This document shows, piece by piece, positions 40,513 through 49,305 of a stretch of 64,000 bases of DNA (positions are counted from its first letter, which is position 1; each line of letters starts with the position of its first letter). Under the pieces are notes generated by a model. The model made no database searches. It had not been told where the DNA came from and saw nothing but the letters and a program-made list of their open reading frames with translations. A program made the translations under genes and the position numbers. The stretch covers positions 1 through 64,000 of the forward strand of contig CAMIME010000005.1 in NCBI GenBank assembly GCA_946221035.1, read 5' to 3'. This stretch comes from an uncultured Campylobacter sp. (GTDB lineage: Bacteria > Actinomycetota > Actinomycetes > Mycobacteriales > Mycobacteriaceae).

Positions 40513-42868
40513 CCGCTGCGGCGGCGTCGGCGGGTTTCATGTCGGGCAGGTAGCAGTGGACGACGGCGAGGGCGATGGATGGGAGGGCGAGCTCGTCGTC
40601 GTAAAGCAAGTGCCAGGAGTGGTGGACTGGGTGGAACTTGTACTTGCTGGCAGCGAGCGAACGGAAGCCGTAGAGCGGCTCGAGGGTTGCGCCGGCTTTA
40701 TCCAGGAGGATCTCAATGAGGCTGGTTGGTTCGTCGCTGCGGGCGAGCGGTGCGCCGGACAGTGAGACCCATCCGAGGCCCTGCTCGGCCGCGATTGCGA
40801 CGGCTTCGGCGAGCAGGAATTCGATCACCGGGCGGAAGCCGTCCGCGTCGCGACGCATGAAGTCGAGGGTGTAGCCAGCGAGCAGGCCCTGTTCATAGAC
40901 CGGCAGCCAACTGGTCACACCATGGAGGCGGCCTGCTTTGTCCACGGCGAGCAGGAGCTTGGTGTCCTTGTCCCGCAGCTCGTCTACACCGCCGAGGGTG
41001 AATCCCATCTCCGGCAGGGCCTTGTCGGCCACCCAGCTTTCAGATAGCGCCACGATCTTCTCGCGCATTTCCAGGTCGCATTCGGCCCACGAGCTCCAGA
41101 CCGCAGTGACACCCTCCTTGCCGGCGCGGTTGCGGGCTGTACGGATGTTCTGGAATTTCTTGCCCTTAAAATCGGCATTCTCGGCCGTGAGCACCGATTC
41201 TTCGGCGACGTGAATGCGTTGGAACCCGTCGCGGGCGAAATCCTCGGACACCGAATACCAGGCCACGCGCCACCCTTGCTCGGCTGCGAATGCTTCGAAG
41301 GCGAGGGCGACGGTGTCGCTCGAGCACGCTCCCCGCCACACCGGGCCGCCGACCGTGACCGCGACGCCGTTAGCAACGCGGTACGCGACGAAGCCGCGGT
41401 CGACCCCGTCGTCTGGGGTGTAGAAGAAATAGGAGTTGCCCTCCCACAGCCCCATCCACGCGAGGTGGTCACCGGTGCCGGAAGCAAGGATCTCGCGGGC
41501 GCGCTCCCGCTGGCGAGCGTTGGCCGGGGATGGTGCGGAGGTGAGCACGCGGTAGAGCAGGTACAACGTGACGGCCCAGAACACGATGCCAACCCATTCA
41601 TACAACGCCCATGCAGCGTCGGAGCGCGGGATGAGATGGTGTGGCAGCGCCACGGCGAGTGATGGCGGGAGGTAGCGGCAAGGAAGTTCTGCAAGCGCGG
41701 TGGCGAGGGTAGCCGGGGCGAGGAAGTCGTCGCAAAGCAGATGCACGCCGCCGAGCCACGCGAGTGCGGTAGCAGCGAAGACCGCGCCGAAGGGCACGGC
41801 TGCGCGCTGCCACGCAGACGCCACGCGGAACCGCTCACGGGTGGCGATGAGCACCACAAACACCACGGCGAACGGCAAGGCAACGAGCACGGTGTTCCAC
41901 ACCCACTCGTACCCCACGTCCATCGTGCGGGCACTTTGCCATGCTTGCCATGCCACTGCAGTCGCGGAAGCCACATTCATCGCCACCGCGAGCCACCAGC
42001 TCAGGCGTCGGCCACGGACGAGGCCGAAGGTCACAAGGGCAGCCAGTGCGAAAGGTGCCGCGTTGAGTAGGAAAGGTCCGAGGCCGTTCTGCTGGTTAAT
42101 GGCCACGGCCTCGGCGCACGCGTCAGACGCAGCGTCTGTGCACGCCCGCGCCACTTCACGGGCGGACACGGAAGGTTCCCACATCAACCGGCTCGTCGCT
42201 GCGAACGGACCCTGCGCCAGCGGGTTGATCGCTGTCACCACAGGGCCCGCTGCCACGGCGGCGAAGACGGTGGCGACCAGCACGCGCGATTCCCGAAGCG
42301 ACGCCCTGCGGATGCGTTGCGACGGCTGAGTGAGCTCGCCCGCCGCCCAGCCGAGCAGCACCGCCGCCAGCGCGGCCACCGACGACAACGACCCGGCGTA
42401 GAGCACCAGCGTCGCCGTCAGCGCCACCATGACCAGGCGCAGGCGGCGCCGCCACAGCACGCCGAACCGCGCGGTGGCAAACGCGAGCGGGCCAAAGATC
42501 CAGGCCACCGGGGTGCAGTAGACCTCGCTGACCAGGTCTGGCCCCCAAAGGTTGAAGCCAGCCCGCTCGACGGCCGCCCCAACGACGCACGCCACCGGCA
42601 TGGTCACGGCTTGGGAGCACACGGCGGTTAGCGCGAACCACCGCGAGCCGAGTGCGCGCTCCGCGGGCACGCAGAAACACACCGCGGCAAGGGTGAGGTA
42701 CGCAAGCGACGAGAGGTGCCCCGCCGTCAGACCGGCGGTGAGCAGGTGCCAGAGGTCCTCGTCTGCCGGGAGGTTGTAGCCGATTCGCTCCCGCGGGTTG
42801 GCTGAGCCGAAAGCAATCCACATCATTGCCACAAACGCCGTGGTCACCGGCGCAAACTTCAGCTTCAT
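40439..42868 (-). CDS. MprF-like aminoacyl-phosphatidylglycerol synthase
   Basis: 809 aa. The first 455 residues hold a series of membrane helices. Residues about 455-790 are a DUF2156 aminoacyl-transferase domain (MGLWEGNSYFFYTPDDGVDRG, VTVGGPVWRG, AWYSVSEDF, KFQNIRTARNRAG, GYTLDFMRRDADGF). It would move an amino acid from a tRNA to phosphatidylglycerol, changing membrane charge. C. glutamicum has an alanyl-PG synthase next to an esterase, the same pairing as here, so alanine is more likely than lysine. Its start overlaps the esterase stop by ATGA. Confidence 0.82.
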   Translation of the reverse strand: MKLKFAPVTTAFVAMMWIAFGSANPRERIGYNLPADEDLWHLLTAGLTAGHLSSLAYLTLAAVCFCVPAERALGSRWFALTAVCSQAVTMPVACVVGAAVERAGFNLWGPDLVSEVYCTPVAWIFGPLAFATARFGVLWRRRLRLVMVALTATLVLYAGSLSSVAALAAVLLGWAAGELTQPSQRIRRASLRESRVLVATVFAAVAAGPVVTAINPLAQGPFAATSRLMWEPSVSAREVARACTDAASDACAEAVAINQQNGLGPFLLNAAPFALAALVTFGLVRGRRLSWWLAVAMNVASATAVAWQAWQSARTMDVGYEWVWNTVLVALPFAVVFVVLIATRERFRVASAWQRAAVPFGAVFAATALAWLGGVHLLCDDFLAPATLATALAELPCRYLPPSLAVALPHHLIPRSDAAWALYEWVGIVFWAVTLYLLYRVLTSAPSPANARQRERAREILASGTGDHLAWMGLWEGNSYFFYTPDDGVDRGFVAYRVANGVAVTVGGPVWRGACSSDTVALAFEAFAAEQGWRVAWYSVSEDFARDGFQRIHVAEESVLTAENADFKGKKFQNIRTARNRAGKEGVTAVWSSWAECDLEMREKIVALSESWVADKALPEMGFTLGGVDELRDKDTKLLLAVDKAGRLHGVTSWLPVYEQGLLAGYTLDFMRRDADGFRPVIEFLLAEAVAIAAEQGLGWVSLSGAPLARSDEPTSLIEILLDKAGATLEPLYGFRSLAASKYKFHPVHHSWHLLYDDELALPSIALAVVHCYLPDMKPADAAAAVTEILARRSAASPAQPASGTTDHP

Positions 42869-44112
42869 TCGATGCCTCCTCGCTCCGCCGCGAAATCAAA
42901 CGTATCGCGAAGCGCGACGCGCCACACCTGGTAGCTATGCCCGCCCGGCAGCTCAACGTATGTAGTGCTCATGCCGGCCTTTCGCGCCAGCTCATTGAGG
43001 TGCGGCAAGGCCTTGCTCGCCATCGGGTCGCTCGCGCCGGCGACGAACCGTCCCGCAATGTGCATGTATTTGTCCGTACCCTGCGCACGCATCAGCAACG
43101 TCGCAGGGTTCACGCTGAGAAAGGCGCTCTCATCACCACCGAAGAGCTCGTTGATCGTTTTCTCACGGCTGCCTATCGACGGCTCCGGTTCCCCCGAAAA
43201 ATTCAAGAACGCGCCATAGGCGCCAGGCGCATTGGTCACAATCTGCAACGAGCAGGTTCCACCGTAACTCAAGCCCCCGATCGTCCACTTCGACTGGTCT
43301 TGCACCACACGGAAATCTTCCTTGATGAGCGCCGGGACGGTTTCGGCGAGATAGGTCTGCATCTGCACATCCGGCCCGTCGACACAGGCGGGGTTCCCGG
43401 TGGCGGATCCGGTGCCGTCCACGCTGATCACGATCGGCGAGGCGCCGTCGTGGTCTCGTTGGAAGTCATCGGCGACGCGGTCGGCCTGCCCGTCGGTGAA
43501 CCAGCCCATAGGCACGCCCGGCTGACCCGCGAGCAACACGAGCACCGGCAGCGTCGCTCCGTGGAAATAGGCGGGCGGGATGTAGGCAACCGCGTCGCGC
43601 ATCGGTGGGGCCGACACCTTTACCAACGCCCCCACTTCTCGCCCGCCGATCTGCGGTGCCTGGTCAGCAGCGCGAAGCTCCTCGAAAGACATGGCCTTTG
43701 ACACCGGCGCCGGGTGAAATGACCCCAACGTTGGGTATTGCTGGTACACCAGGTTCACCCCGAGGTATCCCAAGAACAGGCTGGGGGCCGCGAGCGCTGC
43801 AAGCCCCGCGCGCCGTCGCCAGCTTGGAGCGAATACTACGGCGAAGAGCACGAACGCAGCCGCCGCGCCAGCGGCGTAAATGCGCACAGGCACAGTATCG
43901 GGGAAGGGCCTCGGCCACACGGTCAGTGCAAATACGGCGACGGCCAACGCCACCAGCGTCCCGCCAACCGCGTACGCGACGCGCCGCGTGCGAAGAGCGA
44001 ACACCGCAATTGCCACCGCAACACCCAGAAAGACGTAAACCACCACGGCCGCAGTTGTGCCCACTAACGGCACCTGGCGAATCACTTCCACGGGAGTAGG
44101 TTTACTCCGCAT
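42865..44112 (-). CDS. membrane-anchored esterase paired with the aminoacyl-PG synthase
   Basis: 415 aa. Four membrane helices at about 17-130 are followed by an extracytoplasmic alpha/beta-hydrolase domain of the putative esterase (mycolyltransferase-like) family. The nucleophile elbow is GGLSYGGTCSL, an acidic region lies in GASDPMASKALP and LPGGHSYQVW gives the His. In C. glutamicum the equivalent protein hydrolyses aminoacyl lipids; this is the likely role here. GAGAGG precedes the ATG and the stop overlaps the synthase start. Confidence 0.78.
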   Translation of the reverse strand: MRSKPTPVEVIRQVPLVGTTAAVVVYVFLGVAVAIAVFALRTRRVAYAVGGTLVALAVAVFALTVWPRPFPDTVPVRIYAAGAAAAFVLFAVVFAPSWRRRAGLAALAAPSLFLGYLGVNLVYQQYPTLGSFHPAPVSKAMSFEELRAADQAPQIGGREVGALVKVSAPPMRDAVAYIPPAYFHGATLPVLVLLAGQPGVPMGWFTDGQADRVADDFQRDHDGASPIVISVDGTGSATGNPACVDGPDVQMQTYLAETVPALIKEDFRVVQDQSKWTIGGLSYGGTCSLQIVTNAPGAYGAFLNFSGEPEPSIGSREKTINELFGGDESAFLSVNPATLLMRAQGTDKYMHIAGRFVAGASDPMASKALPHLNELARKAGMSTTYVELPGGHSYQVWRVALRDTFDFAAERGGIE

Positions 44113-44198
44113 GAGCCTCTCCGCCCCGGTTCCCCGTTAGCTTCCCAATCCATCCACAGCAACCTCGCAGACCCGCGGTCGCATCGTGGTTGCGCTCG

Positions 44199-45230
44199 CT
44201 ACTTCGCGGCGTTGTCCAGCAGGATCAGCAGGTCGCCGATCTGATAGTTCCCGGCGAGCATGCGGGCGAGGTCGTCGACCGGTAGCTCACCCTTGGCCGC
44301 GAGTGACCGGACCAGGGCGGTGATGTTCTTGGCGTCGGTCGGGTCGAATCCGGCGGTGCGGGCTGCGTCGATAAGCTGCTGAGCCCCGAAGCCGCCGGCG
44401 GCGAGGGCGAGGATAGCCACGACGAGCTTCGTGCTGTCCTGCTCCAACACCTTGAGCTCGTCGGATTCTGCAACCTGGAAGGTCTCCAGCACGCCGCCGC
44501 CCGCTCGGAGGTTGCCGGCCGCGAACTGGCCCAGCTGCGCTGAGGTGCCGTTGAACAGGTTCATGTCCACCGGCGTGTTGATGCCCACGACGCGGCCCGA
44601 CTCACTGCGCTGCCAGAAGCTCAGCTTGTCCCAGCCGCCGACGGGGCGCGGGGGTCGGTTCTGGTACGCGGCGAGCCACAGCGGGTAGCCGGTGAAGGCG
44701 TTGGTGTTGTTCATGTGCTCGTACCAGAAGTAGCGGTAGGTATAGACCATCGGCTGCTTGCCGGTAGCGCGCTGCACCTCGTCGAGGAACACCTTGGTCC
44801 AGGCGATCAGGGCGATGGGCGGAAGGCCTTCGTCGACCTCGAGATCCAACACCGGCGGCAGCTGCGTCGCAGGTCCCGCGTTGATCACGGAGGCGAAGTA
44901 GCGCGCCTGTTTGATCGGGTCCTCGGTGGGGCGCGCGTAGTGGTAGGCGCCGACCTTCAGGCCCGCGTCAGCGGCGGCTTTGGCGTCCTCGTCGTAGTAG
45001 ACGTTCTTCCAGCCCTCACCCTCGGAGGCTTTGACGAAGACGAAGTCCTGCCCTCCGATAGTGCCCACTGATTTCCAGTCGATGGCCGCGCCGCCCGGGC
45101 GCTGGTGGCCGGCGACGTCCACGCCTGAGACGAGGCCGGGGATGGACTGGGCGTCGGCGACACCAACCGCGAGCAGGGCGGCAGCGACGGTGGCAGCGAG
45201 TGTGGTGCGGGCGCGGCGAAGGACGTGCAT
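44199..45230 (-). CDS. secreted GH25 muramidase (lysozyme-type)
   Basis: 343 aa. A Sec signal peptide ends near GVADAQS. The GH25 domain at about 30-240 has SGVDVAGHQ, FVFVKASEGEGW, AYHYARP and LDLEVDEGLPP with the catalytic acidic residues. A C-terminal 110-residue helical region (LVVAILALAAGGFGAQQL, DLARMLAGNYQIGDLLIL) may bind the envelope. It would cleave peptidoglycan glycan chains. TAGTGT lies 7 bases before the ATG. Confidence 0.87.
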   Translation of the reverse strand: MHVLRRARTTLAATVAAALLAVGVADAQSIPGLVSGVDVAGHQRPGGAAIDWKSVGTIGGQDFVFVKASEGEGWKNVYYDEDAKAAADAGLKVGAYHYARPTEDPIKQARYFASVINAGPATQLPPVLDLEVDEGLPPIALIAWTKVFLDEVQRATGKQPMVYTYRYFWYEHMNNTNAFTGYPLWLAAYQNRPPRPVGGWDKLSFWQRSESGRVVGINTPVDMNLFNGTSAQLGQFAAGNLRAGGGVLETFQVAESDELKVLEQDSTKLVVAILALAAGGFGAQQLIDAARTAGFDPTDAKNITALVRSLAAKGELPVDDLARMLAGNYQIGDLLILLDNAAK

Positions 45231-45237
45231 GCCCGAA

Positions 45238-45243
45238 ACACTA
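45238..45243 (-). promoter_or_regulatory. -10 element of the GH25 gene
   Basis: TAGTGT on the minus strand, 7 bases before the ATG at 45230. Confidence 0.45.
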
Positions 45244-45281
45244 ACCGACTTTCTTCACACAAGTCACACGCGACACGCCTC

Positions 45282-46385
45282 TTACAGGGCGCCAGCGGCT
45301 CGCGCTCGCTCGACGACGCCCCCAATCGCAGCAAGCAGCGTATCGACGTCCTCCGGTCCCGACGTCCTGCCCAGCGTCAGCCGCAACGCACCTCGGGCGT
45401 CGGGGTATCCCATCGCCTCGAGGACGTGGCTTGCGCGTGCAACCCCCGCGGCGCAGGCGGAGCCCGCGGAGGCTTCGATGCCGGCGGCGTCGAGAAGCAT
45501 GAGCAGCGAATCGGTGTCGGCGCCCGGGAACAGGAACTGGGCGTGGCCGGGCAGCGCAGGTTCCGTAGTCAAAAGCACCGCATCCGGCACCCGCTGCAGC
45601 ACGCCGCGAACGAGGGTATCGCGGAGAGTGGACAGGCGCTGGTGCTCGGAAGACAGCTCCGCCACCGCCTCCTCCAGCGCCGCGGCGGTAGCCGCAGCAC
45701 CGGCGACGTCCACCGTGCCGGAGCGGATCCCGCGTTCTTGCCCTCCGCCCAGAATCACCGGCTTCGGTGCGGGCGAGCGCTTCGTCAGCAAAATTCCCAT
45801 CCCCCGCGGGCCCCCGAACTTGTGTGCGCTGGCGGCTAGTGTCGCAGCACCCAGCGCGTGGAAATCCACCGGAATGTGCCCCACCGCCTGCACCGCGTCC
45901 ACGTGCGCGGGGGTGCCGGCGGCCGCGGCTCGCTCAACGGCCTGCGCGACGGGTTGGATCGCGCCCGTTTCGTTGTTGGCCCACATGACGGCGGCCACGG
46001 CGGCTGGCGCATCCAAAAGAGACAGGTCAGACACGCGGCCGTCGCGGCCGACCGGGAGCCACTCCACGGAACCGAGCGCGCGCACCGACTCCAGCACCGC
46101 CGGGTGCTCGATCGGGGTGGACACGACCCGCTCCAAGGGCGAGGCAGCCCACAGCCCACGCACACCGATGTTGTTCGCCTCCGTCCCGGAGCCGGTGAAG
46201 ACCACCTCCACGGGGTCGGCGCCCAGGCAGGCGGCGATGCGCTCGCGAGCGTCGGCAAGCACAGCGTTGGCGCGACGGCCGCCAGCGTACTGGCTGCCGG
46301 GGTTGAGCGAGTCCGAGTGCGCGACCCACGCATCCACCGCGCACTGGCGCATCGGCGTTGTTGCCGCGTGATCGAAATAGACCAT
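45282..46385 (-). CDS. iscS: cysteine desulfurase
   Basis: 367 aa PLP enzyme of the NifS/IscS class; takes sulfur from cysteine as persulfide for MnmA and Fe-S clusters. The PLP Lys lies in ASAHKFGGPRGMG, with FDHAATTPM and FTGSGTEANNIGVRG binding the cofactor. The sulfur-carrying Cys is in SAGSACAAG, a short active-site loop with ASAGSACAAGVARASHVL. MnmA, its probable partner, is encoded at 36945. Its own -10 is at 46393-46398, although it also follows the methyltransferase by 5 bases. Confidence 0.92.
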   Translation of the reverse strand: MVYFDHAATTPMRQCAVDAWVAHSDSLNPGSQYAGGRRANAVLADARERIAACLGADPVEVVFTGSGTEANNIGVRGLWAASPLERVVSTPIEHPAVLESVRALGSVEWLPVGRDGRVSDLSLLDAPAAVAAVMWANNETGAIQPVAQAVERAAAAGTPAHVDAVQAVGHIPVDFHALGAATLAASAHKFGGPRGMGILLTKRSPAPKPVILGGGQERGIRSGTVDVAGAAATAAALEEAVAELSSEHQRLSTLRDTLVRGVLQRVPDAVLLTTEPALPGHAQFLFPGADTDSLLMLLDAAGIEASAGSACAAGVARASHVLEAMGYPDARGALRLTLGRTSGPEDVDTLLAAIGGVVERARAAGAL

Positions 46386-46390
46386 GCGCC

Positions 46391-47521
46391 CTAGGCTATC
46401 CGGGCCTCGCAGATGTGGGCGATTGCGCTATCCCCGATTCGCGCGATGACCACACCCATCGGGCGATCCCCTTTCAGTTTGAGCTTCTTGCGCAGCTGGT
46501 CCGGGTCGACGTCGACGCCGCGCACGAGAATCTCCACACTCCCCGCCCCGTGCGCTGCCAGCGCCTTCTTCAACGCCCGCAACGGCACCGCCTCAATGAA
46601 CGGGAACCCGGAGTAGCCGGGTGGCAGAGCGTCCCCGGTGGTGAACGCGATGCGCTCGTCCAACATGCTCAACCCGTGCCGCGCCGCCCAATGCCGCACC
46701 AGCCCGGCGCGCACGATTGCCCCGTCCGGCTCCACGATCAACCTCCGCGGTCCAGTGACCTCCACCTCGTCCGGCTCGGTGTCGGTGACACGCTCCTCCA
46801 CATCCCGCAGCACGACCGCTTCCCTACGAACCCCAGCGCCCAACCCGGGTGTGTACAGGCACGCCTCCTTCACCCCGCCGTCGACAGAGACGACGCTGAC
46901 CAGGCCTTCCCACTCCGAGTAGTCGATGCCCGGGGCGCACTTGACCGCCATCTCCCGTCCAGCGTAAGCCTCAAGCAGCGCCGGCAGGGGTGGCATGAGC
47001 TTGGCGGGATCCGTGATCCGCGTCCCCCCGGCGCGCCGGGCGGGATCGGCGACAACGACCGCGTCGCGCGAAACGGGTGCGAGCGCGTCGGCCTGTGCGA
47101 GCCACGCGTGAGGGCCCAGGTTGTGGCGCGCCATGGCGAGTCGGGTGAGGTCGATGTCAGACCCCAGCCAGGTCATGTCAGCGAACGCGGGTGCCTCCGA
47201 ACCGACGGAGCACGTGACGTCGTGGACGATCTGGGCGCCGCTGGCCGCGATGCGGGCGGCCCGGACTTGGGCCACGCGGGCGAGGGTGGCTTGCTGGGCG
47301 GCGTCGTAATCGGTCAGCCAGTGTGAGGGGAACTTGCCGGCGGCGGCGCGCTGAGAGTAGATGAGCACGCTCGCGGCCCTGGCGTAGTCGCCGAACTCGC
47401 GCTCGAGCGCGTCCCGGTCGGCGAACACGGTGGCCTTGGTCAGGGCAATCGAGGGGGCAACCCGCGCGATGTCGTCGGCGTGGGCGGCGAGGTAGCGCAC
47501 CTCATCCAGGCTAAAACTCAT
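46391..47521 (-). CDS. class I SAM-dependent methyltransferase with THUMP-like domain
   Basis: 376 aa. The SAM-binding part (ADMTWLGSDIDLTRLAMARHNLG) contains a motif IV-like VVADPARRAGGTRI resembling the DPPR of RNA methyltransferases. A C-terminal THUMP-like domain (AHGAGSVEILVRGVDVDPDQLRKKL, first and last parts shown) suggests an RNA substrate. Widely kept in actinobacteria; the modified nucleotide is unknown. The start overlaps the NUDIX gene stop by ATGA. Confidence 0.75.
   Translation of the reverse strand: MSFSLDEVRYLAAHADDIARVAPSIALTKATVFADRDALEREFGDYARAASVLIYSQRAAAGKFPSHWLTDYDAAQQATLARVAQVRAARIAASGAQIVHDVTCSVGSEAPAFADMTWLGSDIDLTRLAMARHNLGPHAWLAQADALAPVSRDAVVVADPARRAGGTRITDPAKLMPPLPALLEAYAGREMAVKCAPGIDYSEWEGLVSVVSVDGGVKEACLYTPGLGAGVRREAVVLRDVEERVTDTEPDEVEVTGPRRLIVEPDGAIVRAGLVRHWAARHGLSMLDERIAFTTGDALPPGYSGFPFIEAVPLRALKKALAAHGAGSVEILVRGVDVDPDQLRKKLKLKGDRPMGVVIARIGDSAIAHICEARIA
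46393..46398 (-). promoter_or_regulatory. -10 element of iscS
   Basis: TAGCCT on the minus strand, 7 bases before the iscS ATG, inside the end of the methyltransferase gene. Confidence 0.5.
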
Positions 47522-48378
47522 AGGATTCGCCCGATCCGGTCGACCGGGGTGAAGGAGTAGTACTCGCTGTAGCGCTCGTCGTCGGTCGGGTCGCCGATGA
47601 TGGGTACCAGGCTTGCGCCCTCCGCGGAGGCGAGGGCGTCGTCCACCGTCTCGTGCCCGGACAGGTGCGTGAGCTGCGCCCACGTGGATGGGGCGAAGCG
47701 GACGAGGCCGTGGCGCCAGCCGTCGAGAAGCAGCTGCGGCGGGAACCAGTTTGCGTCGGCTGCTTCCCCGGTGTTGGCGTCGGGTTCTTGGCCCTCGGGG
47801 TTCGCGGCGATGAAGGTGAAGGTGTCGAACCAGTTGCCGGCCTCGGATTTGCCCACCCAGCGCGCCGCGGGTCGGAGCAGGTCGCCGCAGACGCGCAGGT
47901 TGGTTTCAACGAGGACGTCGGTGAGCGAGAGTTCGTGGGTTTCGAGGCGGAGGCGGTGTGAGTGGAAAGGTCGGGCGTCGTCTAGCAACATGCCCTCGGC
48001 GTTGACTGCGAGCAACGTTCCGGTTTCCTCGAAAAGCTCGCGCACCGCGGCGAACATGAGGGCGTGGGCCTTGTATTTGGTCACGCCCAGTTGGCGGGCG
48101 AGTGAGATCGCGGAACGGCCGGTCCACAGGGCGCCGTCGTCCCAGGAGCGGCCAGGGAAATCGCGCGAGTCCACCCCGCCGCCGGGGAACACGGTGATGC
48201 CCGGGTAGTTGGGCATGGACATCACGCGCTCTTGCATCCACACCTCGAGGCCGGATGCACCGTTACGCAGCAGGATCACGGTCGTCGACAGCCGCGAGCC
48301 CTGCAGCCCGCTCATCTCGCTGGCGTCGATCGAATCCGCCGCGTCAGCAGACGGCGCGCCCGTGTAGTTCCTGGCCAT
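47518..48378 (-). CDS. NUDIX hydrolase
   Basis: 286 aa. The Nudix box is split: FPGGGVDSRDF is followed after an insertion of some 30 residues by HALMFAAVRELFEETGTLL, holding the RELxEE metal core. Such long forms (NUDT19-like, CoA-diphosphatase-like) hydrolyse nucleoside diphosphate derivatives; the substrate is not evident. GGGGGAG precedes the ATG by 5 bases. Middle gene of the ABC ATPase, NUDIX, methyltransferase run. Confidence 0.82.
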   Translation of the reverse strand: MARNYTGAPSADAADSIDASEMSGLQGSRLSTTVILLRNGASGLEVWMQERVMSMPNYPGITVFPGGGVDSRDFPGRSWDDGALWTGRSAISLARQLGVTKYKAHALMFAAVRELFEETGTLLAVNAEGMLLDDARPFHSHRLRLETHELSLTDVLVETNLRVCGDLLRPAARWVGKSEAGNWFDTFTFIAANPEGQEPDANTGEAADANWFPPQLLLDGWRHGLVRFAPSTWAQLTHLSGHETVDDALASAEGASLVPIIGDPTDDERYSEYYSFTPVDRIGRIL

Positions 48379-48392
48379 GCGTGCTCCCCCGG

Positions 48393-49229
48393 TTACGCCC
48401 GGTGCGCACCTCCGCGGGCGCTGCGGGCCCGGCGCGCGAAGTAACGGCCACCGTCGCGGCTGACCTCGATTGGCTGGTGGTAGGCCTTGGACACGTTCTC
48501 GGACGTGAGCACGTCGTCGATGAGGCCTTGGGCGACGACTGCGCCCTCGTCGAGAAGCATGGCGTGAGTGAACCCCTCCGGGATCTCCTCCAGGTGGTGG
48601 GTAATCAGCACCATCGCGGGAGCGTCGGCATCCATGGCCAGCTCCCCCAGGTACCCGAGCAGGTCCTCGCGTCCGCCGAGGTCCATGCCGGCTGCGGGCT
48701 CGTCCAGGATGAGCAGCTCCGGGTTCGTCATCACCGCGCGGGCGACCAGGACGCGCTTCTTTTCACCGTCGGACAGGGTGCCCCACGTGCGGTCGATCAG
48801 GTGCATCGCGCCGATCTGCTCGAGCACCTCGAGTGCTTGCTCGTAATCCTGCTCCTCGTACTCTTCCCGCCAGCGGCCGAGGATCGCGTACCCGGCGGAA
48901 ACGACCAGGTCCCCTACCGTCTCGTTGTCCGGCACGCGCTGGGCCACCGCCGAAGACGTCACGCCGATGGAGGCGCGCAGATCGCGCATGTCGGTCGCGC
49001 CGAGGCGCTCACCCAGGATGAACGCGGTGCCCGTGGAGGGAAAATCTTGCGCCGCCGCCATCCGGATCAATGTGGTTTTGCCTGCGCCGTTAGGGCCCAG
49101 GACCACCCAGCGCTCGTCCAGCTCAACCTGCCAATCAACGGGGCCGACGAGGGTGTTGCCGCCGCGGATGAACTCCACGCCGCGCATGTCGATCATGAGG
49201 TCGGGGTCTGTCGTAATCACGCACACCAT
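48393..49229 (-). CDS. ABC-type ATPase without a partner permease
   Basis: 278 aa single ATPase domain. Walker A GPNGAGKTT, Q-loop region IGVTSSAVAQRV, signature LSDGEKKR, Walker B LLILDEPAAGMD and the switch His in LITHHLEEIP are complete. It resembles ModF/YlmA-type ATPases that are soluble and have no membrane partner nearby. Start uncertain: ATG at 49229 or GTG at 49220. Heads the NUDIX/methyltransferase unit and is divergent from glgE. Confidence 0.85.
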   Translation of the reverse strand: MVCVITTDPDLMIDMRGVEFIRGGNTLVGPVDWQVELDERWVVLGPNGAGKTTLIRMAAAQDFPSTGTAFILGERLGATDMRDLRASIGVTSSAVAQRVPDNETVGDLVVSAGYAILGRWREEYEEQDYEQALEVLEQIGAMHLIDRTWGTLSDGEKKRVLVARAVMTNPELLILDEPAAGMDLGGREDLLGYLGELAMDADAPAMVLITHHLEEIPEGFTHAMLLDEGAVVAQGLIDDVLTSENVSKAYHQPIEVSRDGGRYFARRARSARGGAHRA

Positions 49230-49292
49230 CTTGTCTTATTTCTTTGCTCGTGTGTGGCTGCGGCTCGCCGGGTGCGTACAGCGCAGCTTCGC

Positions 49293-49298
49293 TACCCT
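49293..49298 (+). promoter_or_regulatory. -10 element of glgE-glgB
   Basis: TACCCT, 7 bases before the glgE ATG; leaderless arrangement. Confidence 0.5.
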
Positions 49299-49305
49299 TA
49301 TCACC

